Source of the DNA: Geovibrio ferrireducens
GTDB taxonomy: Bacteria; Chrysiogenota; Deferribacteres; Deferribacterales; Geovibrionaceae
DNA length: 64,000 bases
Reading direction: 5' to 3'
Assembly: GCF_026226615.1 (NCBI RefSeq)
Contig: NZ_JAJAPB010000008.1
Span: 1-64,000, forward strand
The notes beneath the pieces were generated by a model. It saw only the letters and a program-made list of their open reading frames with translations, did no database searches and was not told where the DNA came from. The translations under genes were made by a program, and so were the position numbers. Positions 9,241 through 18,124 of this stretch are shown here, piece after piece (the first letter of the stretch is position 1; the number at the start of each line of letters is the position of its first letter).

Positions 9241-9276
9241 TCTTCTATCTTCTTCAAAAATCAGCTATAGTAAAAT

Positions 9277-10101
9277 ATGATAAAACTTACAGTGGTTGCC
9301 GACAACTATACAGATTCGCTCAGCCTGTGCGCCGAACACGGATTTTCCTGCGTGCTGGAAACAGAGAAGCTCAGCATTCTGCTGGACACAGGTCAGGGAA
9401 TGGCACTTAAAAACAATCTGTCAGCTCTGGGCTTCAATAACAGGTTTGACATAGCCGTCATAACCCACGGGCATTATGATCACACAGGAGGCCTCACCGA
9501 AGCCCTTAAAAACGGTGTTGCCCTTGCAGACAGGCTCTATGTCCATGAAAACATATTTGCCGGGCATATGAAGAAAAATCCCGACGGCACGTTCAGCTTC
9601 ATAGGTGTGGATGCGGACGAAAATAACCTCGGAAACCTCTACTCCCTTACAAAAGTTAAGGGTAAAACGGAGATAGCCGAAAACATATTCCTTTGCGGCG
9701 AAATTCCCCGGTACACCGATTTTTCAGCCGATGAGAACCTGTATATCCAGACTCCCGCTGGCTGTGTGAAAGATCCTTTTGATGATGAGATTTTCCTTGT
9801 AATAATAGATGATGAAAGCCTTGTTGTGGTCACAGGCTGCTCCCACTGCGGAATAATGAATATAATCGAACATACGGAAAAGCTGTTCCCTGACTATAAA
9901 ATACGCTCTCTTATAGGCGGATTTCACCTTTTCAGGGCTGATGAATCACAGACATCGCAGGTGGCGGATTATCTTCAGCGGAAAAACATATCCAACCTGC
10001 TGACAGGGCACTGCACCGGGATTGACGCATTCATGACAATTAAAAACACGCTGGGAAGCAGTGTGAATATGACCAAGGCAGGTCTGAAACGCCTTGTTTA
10101 G
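9277..10101 (+). CDS. MBL-fold metallo-hydrolase, COG1237-like
   Basis: 274-residue metallo-beta-lactamase-fold protein. The metal motif HGHYDHTGG is near residues 68-76, with further ligands plausible in CSHCGIMN (near 190) and GGFHLF (near 213). This pattern matches the COG1237 group, which includes archaeal RFA-P-synthase-like proteins (tetrahydromethanopterin pathway) but is mostly uncharacterised in bacteria. The substrate is unknown here. There is no Shine-Dalgarno before the ATG, and a TATAGT hexamer ends five bases upstream, so this may be another leaderless start. It converges with the next gene, with a 4-nt stop overlap. Confidence 0.8.
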   Translation: MIKLTVVADNYTDSLSLCAEHGFSCVLETEKLSILLDTGQGMALKNNLSALGFNNRFDIAVITHGHYDHTGGLTEALKNGVALADRLYVHENIFAGHMKKNPDGTFSFIGVDADENNLGNLYSLTKVKGKTEIAENIFLCGEIPRYTDFSADENLYIQTPAGCVKDPFDDEIFLVIIDDESLVVVTGCSHCGIMNIIEHTEKLFPDYKIRSLIGGFHLFRADESQTSQVADYLQRKNISNLLTGHCTGIDAFMTIKNTLGSSVNMTKAGLKRLV

Positions 10102-10370
10102 CTCCCCTTCACGCTTGATTTGATGTAGCCGACAACGTACTGAATATCGCTGGCAGATGCACCCAGCCTCTCACAGCAAGCTTCCGCATAGGTGTGATAA
10201 TCCAGCACCATCTCAGCAAGGTCGCCCACTATTTTTGCTTTTGAGGCGAAAAAAGTAGGTCTGGAGGCTATCTCCATAACAGAATCCGCAATGTGATCCG
10301 GCAGGTCAAGCTCGTTCTGAGCTTTTATAACGGCTGATTTCAATCTCTCAAAAACATCGTTCTGTTCCAT
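10098..10370 (-). CDS. Small uncharacterised helical protein
   Basis: 90 residues if started at the ATG at 10370, which has a GGTGAG site just upstream. An upstream in-frame GTG at 10439 lies on the -10 box of the promoter at 10440-10467, so it cannot be the start of that transcript. The protein is helical, with the segment ELDLPDHIADSVMEIASRPTFF and a C-terminal YVVGYIKSSVKGS, and has two adjacent cysteines. No family was recognised and no function is proposed. The gene stands alone between convergent and co-directional neighbours. Confidence 0.6.
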   Translation of the reverse strand: MEQNDVFERLKSAVIKAQNELDLPDHIADSVMEIASRPTFFASKAKIVGDLAEMVLDYHTYAEACCERLGASASDIQYVVGYIKSSVKGS

Positions 10371-10439
10371 ACTCTCACCGCAGCACTGCATAAAAACCCC
10401 GCACAAAACTAACGCATCAGAAAGGCGCTTATAGCTCAC

Positions 10440-10467
10440 ATTATAGCACAGTGTTCTCTTATTGCAA
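10440..10467 (-). promoter_or_regulatory. Promoter of the small gene at 10098-10370
   Basis: Minus strand -35 TTGCAA (10462-10467), 16-bp spacer, extended -10 TGC-TATAAT (-10 at 10440-10445). The predicted start site lies about 60 nt upstream of the chosen ATG. This supports the shorter gene model. Confidence 0.65.
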
Positions 10468-10498
10468 GAAGGCTGTTGTAAAGAAAGGCAAAGGGAGT

Positions 10499-12058
10499 CT
10501 AGATTGTAAAAATAACCTTAATCAAACCCGCTCCGAAGACTATACTGCCTATGAACGGGCTGTGCTCAAAGCCGAGGAATACTATAAAAAATCCCGTTAT
10601 CATTGTGAGAATGCCGTATGCGAGGGGACGGTAATATATCCGTGAGCGTTCCCTTATGTAGTCTATGCTCTCACGCGAAAGCTTTATTTCCAGAGAATCA
10701 TCGCTCATGCTGTTGATGATTTTCCTGATCTTCCTGTAGGTCATGGGGATTTCCATAACCTCGCCCTTGATCTGATCAAACATCCTTCCATCAAGCCCCA
10801 ACGCCCGCGGAAGGTTCTCTTTAAGAATGGGGAGAATATCCTTTATCCCGTTGAAATTGCTTATATACGTGGTTCCGAGCCCCTCTATTATGGAGCTTAC
10901 CCGCATAATATATATTGCCTCCTGCGGAAGCTTAAAGGGCATTGTCTTCACTGTGTTAAGCACCTCAAAAGCCAGAACCTGCATGCTTTTGGCATCGAGA
11001 GTTTCGTCAGAGAAAATATCAAACATCCTCTCCGCGGCTTCCTGAAGCAGGGCATCAGGGGCATCCGCTGCAACTATGCCCAGTTTCTTACAGGCACGGA
11101 CATATGTCTCAAAGTCTCTCTCGTTGGCTGATTTGATAAGCTCTATTATTGAGCGTCTAGTGTATTCGCTGATCCTTTTCACCATGCCGAAATCAAGGAG
11201 AATAAGCTCCCCTTCCGCGGTAACAAGCAGGTTGCCGGGGTGCGGATCAGCATGGAAAAAGCCCTTCACAAGCATCTGCTGGGTATAGAAATATATCAGC
11301 TTGCCCATAATATCCTTTATGCTGATATTCAGACGGGTGAGAACCTTTCTGTCATCAAACCTGTAGCCGTGCTCAAAGCTCATGACAAGGGCATCGGATG
11401 AGCAGTATTTTTCATATGGGGTCGGAAACCTTATGCCGCTGTCCGGATAAATGGCTATGAATTTCTTGAGGTTGAGAAGCTCAGTATAGAGATCCACCTC
11501 TTTGCGGATCATGTCTGTAAATTCAGCTATCACCGCTTCCACAGAGTTTTTTGTGTATTCAGAGAACAGCGGCTTGAAAAGTCCGTTGAAGAAACTCAGT
11601 ATTCGTATGTCCGCATTAACTACCTTCTCAATATTCAGCCTTCTCAGCTTAACGGCCACTTCCGTTCCGTCCATAAGCACAGCGTGGTGCACCTGCCCTA
11701 TGGAGGCGCTGGCGATCGGGGTTTCCAGAAAGGTGACAAAGTGCTTATTATCACCGAAAGCGCGCCTGTAAACAGCGTCAAAATCGCTCTTGCTCATTTT
11801 CGGAATGTCGTCATGCAGATCCTTAAGCTCTTCTAGGTAGTCCTCCGTGAAGAAATCCGCTCTGGTGGCCAGAACCTGAGCCAGCTTGATGAAACTGGCT
11901 CCGAGGGCATAGATATACTGCTTAAGCCTCACAGGGTTAAGAGGTTTCATCAGCAGAAAGCTTTTTCTGTCCTTAATGATCAGAAAAACGGTGAGAAGCA
12001 CCATGAAAACACGGTAAATTCTCACCGGGGAGTACAGGCTGAAAAAAGATGATCTCAC
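10499..12058 (-). CDS. ABC1/UbiB-family atypical kinase
   Basis: 519 residues, matching the AarF/UbiB/ADCK family of atypical protein-kinase-like ATPases that support quinone biosynthesis or lipid homeostasis. Visible motifs: the Ala-rich loop ASASIGQV (116-123), a catalytic lysine in VAVKLRR (Lys137), FFHADPHPGN, and LLDFGM for the metal-binding DFG. Two C-terminal hydrophobic segments (about 475-515) suggest membrane anchoring. The family KxGQ motif reads KLAQ (58-61), an Ala in place of Gly. The start is the GTG at 12058, directly abutting the stop of the phasin-like gene (TAAGTG), so the pair is coupled. No ubi or men genes adjoin it. Confidence 0.85.
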   Translation of the reverse strand: MRSSFFSLYSPVRIYRVFMVLLTVFLIIKDRKSFLLMKPLNPVRLKQYIYALGASFIKLAQVLATRADFFTEDYLEELKDLHDDIPKMSKSDFDAVYRRAFGDNKHFVTFLETPIASASIGQVHHAVLMDGTEVAVKLRRLNIEKVVNADIRILSFFNGLFKPLFSEYTKNSVEAVIAEFTDMIRKEVDLYTELLNLKKFIAIYPDSGIRFPTPYEKYCSSDALVMSFEHGYRFDDRKVLTRLNISIKDIMGKLIYFYTQQMLVKGFFHADPHPGNLLVTAEGELILLDFGMVKRISEYTRRSIIELIKSANERDFETYVRACKKLGIVAADAPDALLQEAAERMFDIFSDETLDAKSMQVLAFEVLNTVKTMPFKLPQEAIYIMRVSSIIEGLGTTYISNFNGIKDILPILKENLPRALGLDGRMFDQIKGEVMEIPMTYRKIRKIINSMSDDSLEIKLSRESIDYIRERSRIYYRPLAYGILTMITGFFIVFLGFEHSPFIGSIVFGAGLIKVIFTI

Positions 12059-12337
12059 TTATTTTTTCTCTTCAATAAGCTTTTTCAGCTCTTCCAGATC
12101 CTCTTTTGTGGCTACGCCAAGTTCGGAAAGTATTTTTTTTATCTTTTCTTTCAGCTTTTTATCAAACTCATCTTCAAAAGACTTGGCTTTTGCCTTCGCC
12201 TCTTCATATTTCTGCTTAAATTCTTCCTTTCCGCCCTTGCCTTTCTCTTTCAGTTCCTCAAGTTCCTTTTCCATCTTTTCCTTGGCGGTGAGTGCAGCCC
12301 CCAGACCTGCGTAAAAAAAGTCTTTGATTTCGTCCAT
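12059..12337 (-). CDS. Phasin-like coiled-coil protein
   Basis: 92 residues. The ATG at 12337 is preceded by AAGGAGG at 6 nt. The longer reading frame upstream has no such site. Residues 1-20 (MDEIKDFFYAGLGAALTAKE) form an amphipathic helix, then a highly charged Lys/Glu coiled coil with a glycine break, ending in ATKEDLEELKKLIEEKK. This pattern is seen in phasin or PhaF/PhaI-like granule or membrane-surface proteins. It directly precedes and is coupled to the UbiB-like kinase, a pairing I believe recurs in other phyla. Function is inferred only at the level of a scaffold or surface protein. Confidence 0.7.
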   Translation of the reverse strand: MDEIKDFFYAGLGAALTAKEKMEKELEELKEKGKGGKEEFKQKYEEAKAKAKSFEDEFDKKLKEKIKKILSELGVATKEDLEELKKLIEEKK

Positions 12338-12432
12338 GGAAAGCCTCCTTAAGTTAAAGCACACTGAATTGTCATATGATAACAAAATACACCCTGAGAG
12401 AGTAAATTGCCACGGATTGATTGATAAAGGAT

Positions 12433-12494
12433 AAAAAAAATCCCGGCTATATGCTTTAAGGGGGGAGGAGGGATAAAGCATAGAGATAGCCGGG
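12433..12494 (-). terminator. Large two-part terminator hairpin after cimA
   Basis: The outer stem CCCGGCTAT / ATAGCCGGG (12442-12450 with 12486-12494) continues into an inner stem ATGCTTTA / TAAAGCAT (12451-12458 with 12474-12481), with a 4-nt bulge on one side. The loop is 15 nt, purine-only on the plus strand. Eight A on the plus strand (12433-12440) give the minus-strand T-run. It lies 78 bases past the cimA stop. Confidence 0.85.
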
Positions 12495-12571
12495 CAAGAT
12501 TCTATTTAACTTTTACTTGTTACTAACTTAACAACCCTATTATACAGCAAAAAATTCAAGTTTCAAGTGTT

Positions 12572-14149
12572 TTACACATTCTCTCTGTCTTTCAGGAGTT
12601 TATACTCAATGGAGTCGATCAGCGCCTGATAGCTCGCCTCAATAATGTTGTGAGCCACGCCGACTGTACCCCATGTGTCACGCTCGTCCTTGGATTCGAT
12701 AAGAACCCTTGTCAGCGCCTGAGTGCCTGTTCCAGCTGTGAGGATGCGCACTTTGTAATCCACCAGAGTCATGCTGTTTAAGTTAGGATAAAATCTGGAG
12801 AGAGCCTTTCTTATGGCGTTGTCCAGCGCGTTCACGGGGCCGTTGCCTGATGCCGCGGTGTGTTCCGTTTCGCCCTGAACCTCGATCATAACAGTTGCTT
12901 CCGCCGCTGAGCTGTCATCATTGTCCTTCATTTCATCAATAACCCTGAAGCTCATTGAATCGAAGAAGGGCTCAAACCTGCCCATAGCCTTGCGCATAAG
13001 CAGTTCAAAGGAGGCTTCTGCCCCTTCGTACTGGAAGCCTTTGTTCTCAAGCTCTTTCAGTTTCTCCACCACTTCGGTTATGGCCGGATCATTGCTGTCA
13101 ATATCCAGACCGAAATCCTTTGCCTTGTAGATAAGGTTGCTCTTGCCCGAAAGGTCGGAAACCAGAACACGCTGGGTGTTGCCCACGAGTTCCGGTTCTA
13201 TGTGCTCATAAGTGCGTGAGTTTTTCATAATAGCGCTTACATGCACTCCGCCCTTGTGAGCGAAAGCTGAGCGCCCTACATAAGGCTGATGGATGTTGTG
13301 CTTAAGGTTGCCGAGTTCGTTTACCAGACGGGAAAGCACCCTGAGTTTTTTCAGGTTTGCCGCCGGAACGCACTCAAAACCGTATTTAAGCTGTAAGTTG
13401 GGGATCACGGATGCGAGGTTGGCGTTTCCGCATCTCTCTCCGTAACCGTTCATTGTTCCCTGAACCTGCGTAATGCCGTGCTTCACCGCAAGTGTGGAGT
13501 TGGCAACTGCGCAGTCACTGTCATTATGGCAGTGTATTCCCAGCGGATAAGCGCCTACGTGTTTTTTCACGTCCTCGATTATCTCAACCAGACTGTCCGG
13601 CAGTGTACCGCCGTTGGTATCACAGAGAACAAGGCAGTCAGCGCCCGCATCTTTCGCGGCGAGAAGGGTTTTAATGGCGTATTCACTGTTGGCCTTGTAG
13701 CCGTCAAAGAAATGCTCAGCATCATAAAAAACCCTGTCCACCTTGCTCTTGAGATAGCTCACGGAGCTGTGGATAAGGTCAAGGTTTTCCTCAAGGGAGA
13801 GCTTAAGGGCTTCCCTTACATGGAGATCCCATGTTTTGCCGAAAATAGTGAGGTTCGGAACCTCCGCTTCAAGGAGAGCCTGAAGGTTTTCATCGGTCTC
13901 GCAGCTTCTCTTCGCCCTTCTGGTGCTGCCGAATGCGGCAATATTGTCAATGGGCGCGGAAGAGCTTTTGATAGCCTTAAAAAACTCAATATCTCTGGGG
14001 TTGGAACCGGGCCAGCCCCCTTCTATGAAACGTATTCCGAAATCGCAGAAAGTCTCTGCGAGCCTTACCTTATCCTTTACCGTGAAATTGACATCCTCAG
14101 CCTGAGTTCCGTCCCTCAGGAGGGTGTCATATATATCGACTTTAGTCAT
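12572..14149 (-). CDS. cimA: (R)-citramalate synthase
   Basis: 525 residues, HMGL-like catalytic barrel plus C-terminal LeuA dimer/allosteric domain. It condenses pyruvate and acetyl-CoA to citramalate, the entry to the threonine-independent isoleucine route. Motifs: [10 protein letters not shown] near the N-terminus, [14 protein letters not shown] for metal binding, and [12 protein letters not shown]. The [12 protein letters not shown] form and overall length fit the CimA subfamily rather than LeuA/NifV. It is the last gene of the hom operon. Only one base separates it from the lysC stop, and an AGAGG site lies inside the lysC end. It overlaps in purpose with the threonine-derived route encoded upstream. 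Confidence 0.93.
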   Translation of the reverse strand: MTKVDIYDTLLRDGTQAEDVNFTVKDKVRLAETFCDFGIRFIEGGWPGSNPRDIEFFKAIKSSSAPIDNIAAFGSTRRAKRSCETDENLQALLEAEVPNLTIFGKTWDLHVREALKLSLEENLDLIHSSVSYLKSKVDRVFYDAEHFFDGYKANSEYAIKTLLAAKDAGADCLVLCDTNGGTLPDSLVEIIEDVKKHVGAYPLGIHCHNDSDCAVANSTLAVKHGITQVQGTMNGYGERCGNANLASVIPNLQLKYGFECVPAANLKKLRVLSRLVNELGNLKHNIHQPYVGRSAFAHKGGVHVSAIMKNSRTYEHIEPELVGNTQRVLVSDLSGKSNLIYKAKDFGLDIDSNDPAITEVVEKLKELENKGFQYEGAEASFELLMRKAMGRFEPFFDSMSFRVIDEMKDNDDSSAAEATVMIEVQGETEHTAASGNGPVNALDNAIRKALSRFYPNLNSMTLVDYKVRILTAGTGTQALTRVLIESKDERDTWGTVGVAHNIIEASYQALIDSIEYKLLKDRENV

Positions 14150-14150
14150 T

Positions 14151-15365
14151 CTAATCCTCTACAAAAGCCTCGTGGAGAACTCTAACCGCGAGTTCCGCAA
14201 ATTTTTCATCAACAACACATGATACCTTGATTTCGCTTGTGGTTATCATCTGAATGTTAATGCTGTTTGCGGCAAGGACTTCAAACATCTTCGCGGCAAC
14301 ACCGGCGTGGCTTCTCATGCCTACGCCCACTATTGAAACTTTTGCGATGTCTTCGTCCGCCAGAACCTCCTTCGCTCCTATCTCTTTTGCAGTTTCTTTG
14401 CAAACCGTGAGCGAACGGCTAAGGTCGGTTTTTGATACGGTGAAGGAAAGATCAGTGTTTCCTTCCGTGCTGACGTTCTGGATTATAACGTCAACATTGA
14501 TAGCCTCTTTTGCCAGCCTGCTGAAAATTGTGGCAGCAATGCCGGGTCTGTCGGGTACGCTTTTTATTGTAATTTTCGCCTGATTTTTATCGCTTGCTAC
14601 GCCTCTAACTACTACCTGCTCCATTTCGTCGTCCTCCTTAGTAACCAAAGTTCCGGGTTTGTCTTCAAGGGATGAAAGCACCATTATGTCAACATTATAG
14701 TTCATGCCGAACTCAACGCTTCTTGACTGAAGCACTTTTGCGCCGAGGGAGGCAAGTTCCAGCATTTCGTCATAGCTGATTTTGTCAAGTTTTTTGGCTT
14801 TTCTTACTATTCTGGGGTCGCCGGTGTATATGCCGTCAACATCCGTATATATTTCGCATACATCAGCCTTAATAGCTGCTGCGATCGCAACGGCGGAGGT
14901 GTCTGAACCGCCCCTGCCGAGGGTTGCTATGTCATTGGTAACAGGGTTGTAGCCCTGAAATCCGGCCACGATGCAGATCTTGCCTTCGGCAAGCTCTTTT
15001 TTGATTCTTGAGCCGTCAATCTTCATTATGCGGGCTTTGGAGTGAGCGTGATCCGTCTCCAGGCCTATCTGAATTCCGGAGAGAGAAACGGCCTTGTAAC
15101 CCATTGAGATAAGAGCCTGAGCAACAAGGGGGCAGCTTGCGGATTCACCCGTGGAAACAAGTGCGTCATATTCCCTCAGATCATAGTCCTTATCGATTTC
15201 CTTGAGAAGACCGATCAGTCTGTCCGTTTCGCCGGACATGGCGGAGGATGTAACTACGACATCATGCCCCTGATCCTTTTTCTTTGCGATAATTTTGGCA
15301 ACATTCTTAATCCGTTCGATGGAACCCACACTCGTTCCGCCGAATTTCATCACTACAAGGCTCAC
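14151..15365 (-). CDS. lysC: Aspartate kinase
   Basis: 404 residues. It phosphorylates aspartate, the first step to lysine, threonine and methionine. The amino-acid-kinase domain begins [11 protein letters not shown] (5-15) and includes [17 protein letters not shown] and [14 protein letters not shown]. Two C-terminal ACT domains (about 265-404) give feedback control. The motif usually written STGEQVS reads STGESAS here, a mild change near the substrate site. The GTG start at 15365 has AAAGGAGGG upstream. The gene lies 11 nt downstream of the PGAM-like gene and 1 nt upstream of cimA in the same operon. Confidence 0.96.
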   Translation of the reverse strand: MSLVVMKFGGTSVGSIERIKNVAKIIAKKKDQGHDVVVTSSAMSGETDRLIGLLKEIDKDYDLREYDALVSTGESASCPLVAQALISMGYKAVSLSGIQIGLETDHAHSKARIMKIDGSRIKKELAEGKICIVAGFQGYNPVTNDIATLGRGGSDTSAVAIAAAIKADVCEIYTDVDGIYTGDPRIVRKAKKLDKISYDEMLELASLGAKVLQSRSVEFGMNYNVDIMVLSSLEDKPGTLVTKEDDEMEQVVVRGVASDKNQAKITIKSVPDRPGIAATIFSRLAKEAINVDVIIQNVSTEGNTDLSFTVSKTDLSRSLTVCKETAKEIGAKEVLADEDIAKVSIVGVGMRSHAGVAAKMFEVLAANSINIQMITTSEIKVSCVVDEKFAELAVRVLHEAFVED

Positions 15366-15376
15366 TTTACCCTCCT

Positions 15377-16549
15377 TTAACCCTTTATAACGGCAGATTT
15401 CAGAAAATACTGCGCTATTTTGTAACCTTCTTCCATGAAGAAAGCGGGCTTGACAAACTCATTATACTCAATATTAGAGTCGGCTTCCACGCCGGAGCCG
15501 TATATAATCGCCGGAACGGGCTCATTGACGTGGGTACGGATTTTAACGGGCGTCGGATGATCGGGCGTAACCAGAATCCGGTAGTCGCCGAAGGAACGAA
15601 GTCCGTCCAGCAGGATGGGAAGCATTCTGCCGTTTATATTCTCCACTGCGCGCACTTTTTCCTCTATGCTGCCCATGTGTCCCGCCTCATCAGGGGCTTC
15701 AACATGGAGAAAAACATAGTCGCACTCGTTAAAGGCTTTAACGGCGTATTCCGCCTTGCCTTCAAAATTGGTGTCGATGAACCCTGTTGCGCCGGGAACG
15801 TTGATTATGTTCATGCCCGCAAATGTACCTATGCCCTTGATAAGGTCAACAGCGGCTATAACGGAGCCTTTCAGCCCGTACATATCCTTAAACAGCGGAA
15901 GCATCGGTCTGCCGCCCTCACCCCAGAGCCAGATGGCGTTGGCGCGGCCGTATGTATTCTTTTCAAATACTTCCGATGCCTTAGTGAGTATAGCATTGAT
16001 TTTATCAGAACCTTTGCCTGCGGGAAGATATTTTTTTATTTCCTGCCCCATAATATCATGGGGAGGGGTTGTTTTGAGTTCAAAGTCCGCATCACGGATA
16101 ACCATAATGTTGCGGTAGCCCACACCGGGGTAAAACTCCGCACCGTCATCCTTAAATAGTTCATTAAGAGCGGCAACGGCTGACTTTGCGGTATCGCCCG
16201 GAATATGGTGTGCGCTGAAATCATCCATAACAAGGTGATCGGGCGTGAGGGTGACAAGGTTGCAGCGGAAAGCCATATCCTTCTCACCGAGGGTGATTCC
16301 CATTGCTCCGGCCTCAAGGGGGCTTCTGCCTGTGTAATATTTAAAGGGGTCATACCCCATAACGGAGAGGTTGCATATATCGCTGCCGGGGTAAAGCCCG
16401 CCGTGTGCAGTGCGTATGAAGCCGCATGCACCGCCCTTTGCCATAAGGTCAAAGTTCGATGTATCGGCGTACTGCATCACGGTTTTATCACCGAGTTCTG
16501 CGATTTTATGGTCGCTCATTCCGTCGCATAACAGAACAAGATATTTCAT
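15377..16549 (-). CDS. PGAM/alkaline phosphatase-superfamily protein, probable homoserine kinase
   Basis: 390 residues of the cofactor-independent phosphoglycerate mutase (ApgM) branch. Metal-binding features are visible at VLLCDGMSD (5-13), [14 protein letters not shown] (55-68, with the catalytic-serine region), [12 protein letters not shown] and [14 protein letters not shown]. Simple annotation would be 2,3-bisphosphoglycerate-independent PGAM. However, the gene sits between hom and lysC. A subfamily of these proteins (TIGR02535) has been proposed as homoserine kinase in genomes lacking ThrB, on exactly this kind of clustering. I therefore favour homoserine phosphorylation, by inference from context. 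The start ATG has an AGGT site 7 nt upstream. Confidence 0.8.
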   Translation of the reverse strand: MKYLVLLCDGMSDHKIAELGDKTVMQYADTSNFDLMAKGGACGFIRTAHGGLYPGSDICNLSVMGYDPFKYYTGRSPLEAGAMGITLGEKDMAFRCNLVTLTPDHLVMDDFSAHHIPGDTAKSAVAALNELFKDDGAEFYPGVGYRNIMVIRDADFELKTTPPHDIMGQEIKKYLPAGKGSDKINAILTKASEVFEKNTYGRANAIWLWGEGGRPMLPLFKDMYGLKGSVIAAVDLIKGIGTFAGMNIINVPGATGFIDTNFEGKAEYAVKAFNECDYVFLHVEAPDEAGHMGSIEEKVRAVENINGRMLPILLDGLRSFGDYRILVTPDHPTPVKIRTHVNEPVPAIIYGSGVEADSNIEYNEFVKPAFFMEEGYKIAQYFLKSAVIKG

Positions 16550-16641
16550 TTAAAACCTGCCTTATAAAACATTCATTTGGTCTGCAAACAGCGAAGCAGC
16601 CTCCTTCAAGCTCCTTCACCGGGTTCAGGCTGGCGAATATG

Positions 16642-17964
16642 TCAGTCTTCCAGACCTTCAACCCTGATGACCACGGTTTTGTCACGCACAACGCTGAGGT
16701 TGTTGATCTCATTGACCGCGTGCATAACCTTGCTTCCTTCCGTCAGATGAGTCATGAACACAAGCGGAACAGTTTCACCGCTGCTCTGTTTACTGCTCTG
16801 GATAGCCTGATAGATGCTTATGCCGTATTTTGCGAGCACACTGGCTATTCTGCTCAGTGAACCGGGCTCATCCACCGCAAGGAAACGGAGATAAAAGCTG
16901 GACTGTATTTCTTTAATATCCCTTACAGGATAGTAGTAAGTGAGCTCTTTGGTGAACCCCAGAACAGGAACCCTGCGCTCCGCACCGGACATAATGTCGC
17001 GCGCTATGCCGATTATGTCCCCCGCAACTGCACTTGAGGTGGCCTCACCGCCTGCGCCTCTGCCGTAGTGGAAGGTATCGCCCACTTTATTCCCTTTAAC
17101 GCTGATTGCGTTAAAAACTCCGTTAACCTGCGCCATAAGGTCGGTCACGGGGATCATTGTGGGATGAACCCTTACTTCTATATCATCGTCATGTCTTTTC
17201 GCTATGGCAAGGAGCTTTATGCGGCATCCGAGTTTTTTGGCGAAATCTATATCCACCTGCTTAATGCTTGTTATGCCTTCCACAAAAACCTTTTCAAAAG
17301 GAACAAGCGTGGCAAAGCCTATTGAGGCAAGAATCGCAATTTTATGCGCGCTGTCGTGCCCTTCCACATCAAATGTGGGGTCTGCCTCAGCATAACCGAG
17401 AGCCTGAGCCTCTTTCAGAACATCGCCGAACTCTTTGCCCTCCTCTTCCATTTTGGAGAGAATGTAGTTCGCAGTGCCGTTTATGATCGCTGTTATCTCA
17501 AGTATGCGGTTTGCGGCAAGGTCTTCCTTAAGCACATTCACTATGGGGATACCGCCGCCCACGCTGGCCTCGAAGCCGATGGTAACACCTTTGGCCTCTG
17601 CCGCCTTGAAGATCTCAGCCCCGTAAACAGCAAGAAGAGCCTTATTAGCAGTGACAACATGCTTGCCGTTTGCCACAGCAGCGAGAATGAAGCGTTTTGC
17701 CGTTTCATAACCGCCGATGAGCTCGACAACTATATCTATCTCAGGGTCATTGATAATTTCCATTGCGTCCGTCGTTCGTACCGGAACAGTCTGAAGAAGC
17801 GTATCGTTCGTGTAATCGTTAATGCGGAGATCGGCAACAGCCCTAACGTTAATGTCCAGCCCCGTTTTAACGGCTGTGCTTTTAACATTATGCTTTAAAG
17901 TTTCCAGAGTGCCTTTGCCCACGGTTCCGTAACCGATGATGCCCACATTAATTTTCTTTTCCAT
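16642..17964 (-). CDS. hom: Homoserine dehydrogenase
   Basis: 440 residues. It reduces aspartate semialdehyde to homoserine. The N-terminal Rossmann domain starts VGIIGYGTVGKGT, followed by the catalytic domain (ANKALLA, GGGIPIVNVL, NGTANYILSKM, GYAEADPTFDVEGHDSAHKIAIL). A C-terminal ACT domain (about 355-440) is typical of the threonine-inhibited enzyme. I chose the ATG at 17964 (GGAGG 6 nt upstream) over a TTG one codon before. First gene of the operon hom, PGAM-like kinase, lysC, cimA, behind the promoter at 18031-18059. 92 bases separate it from the next gene. Confidence 0.96.
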   Translation of the reverse strand: MEKKINVGIIGYGTVGKGTLETLKHNVKSTAVKTGLDINVRAVADLRINDYTNDTLLQTVPVRTTDAMEIINDPEIDIVVELIGGYETAKRFILAAVANGKHVVTANKALLAVYGAEIFKAAEAKGVTIGFEASVGGGIPIVNVLKEDLAANRILEITAIINGTANYILSKMEEEGKEFGDVLKEAQALGYAEADPTFDVEGHDSAHKIAILASIGFATLVPFEKVFVEGITSIKQVDIDFAKKLGCRIKLLAIAKRHDDDIEVRVHPTMIPVTDLMAQVNGVFNAISVKGNKVGDTFHYGRGAGGEATSSAVAGDIIGIARDIMSGAERRVPVLGFTKELTYYYPVRDIKEIQSSFYLRFLAVDEPGSLSRIASVLAKYGISIYQAIQSSKQSSGETVPLVFMTHLTEGSKVMHAVNEINNLSVVRDKTVVIRVEGLED

Positions 17965-18030
17965 CAAATACCTCCGAAAAGATTACCTAAAAACGAACGC
18001 TTCGCTTATTTATTTCAAAATAAGTCTGCA

Positions 18031-18059
18031 ATGATACTGTATTAAACATACCAAGTCAA
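18031..18059 (-). promoter_or_regulatory. Promoter of the hom-lysC-cimA operon
   Basis: Minus strand -35 TTGACT (18054-18059), 17-bp spacer, -10 TATCAT (18031-18036). The leader to hom is about 60 nt. I see no leader peptide or lysine riboswitch in it. Confidence 0.75.
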
Positions 18060-18124
18060 GACAGGGAAGGTCTTAAAATAAGGGTAAATTTACTAAAAAG
18101 TGATTATTGTTTTAAAAAGCGCGA

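Noticed and set aside
13478-14185. Long frame opposite cimA
   Set aside because: Antisense shadow of a conserved gene. Similar long shadows opposite hom, glcD and dctM were rejected for the same reason.
15377-16549. Plain phosphoglycerate mutase of glycolysis
   Set aside because: The superfamily is right, but the location between hom and lysC favours the proposed homoserine kinase subgroup.
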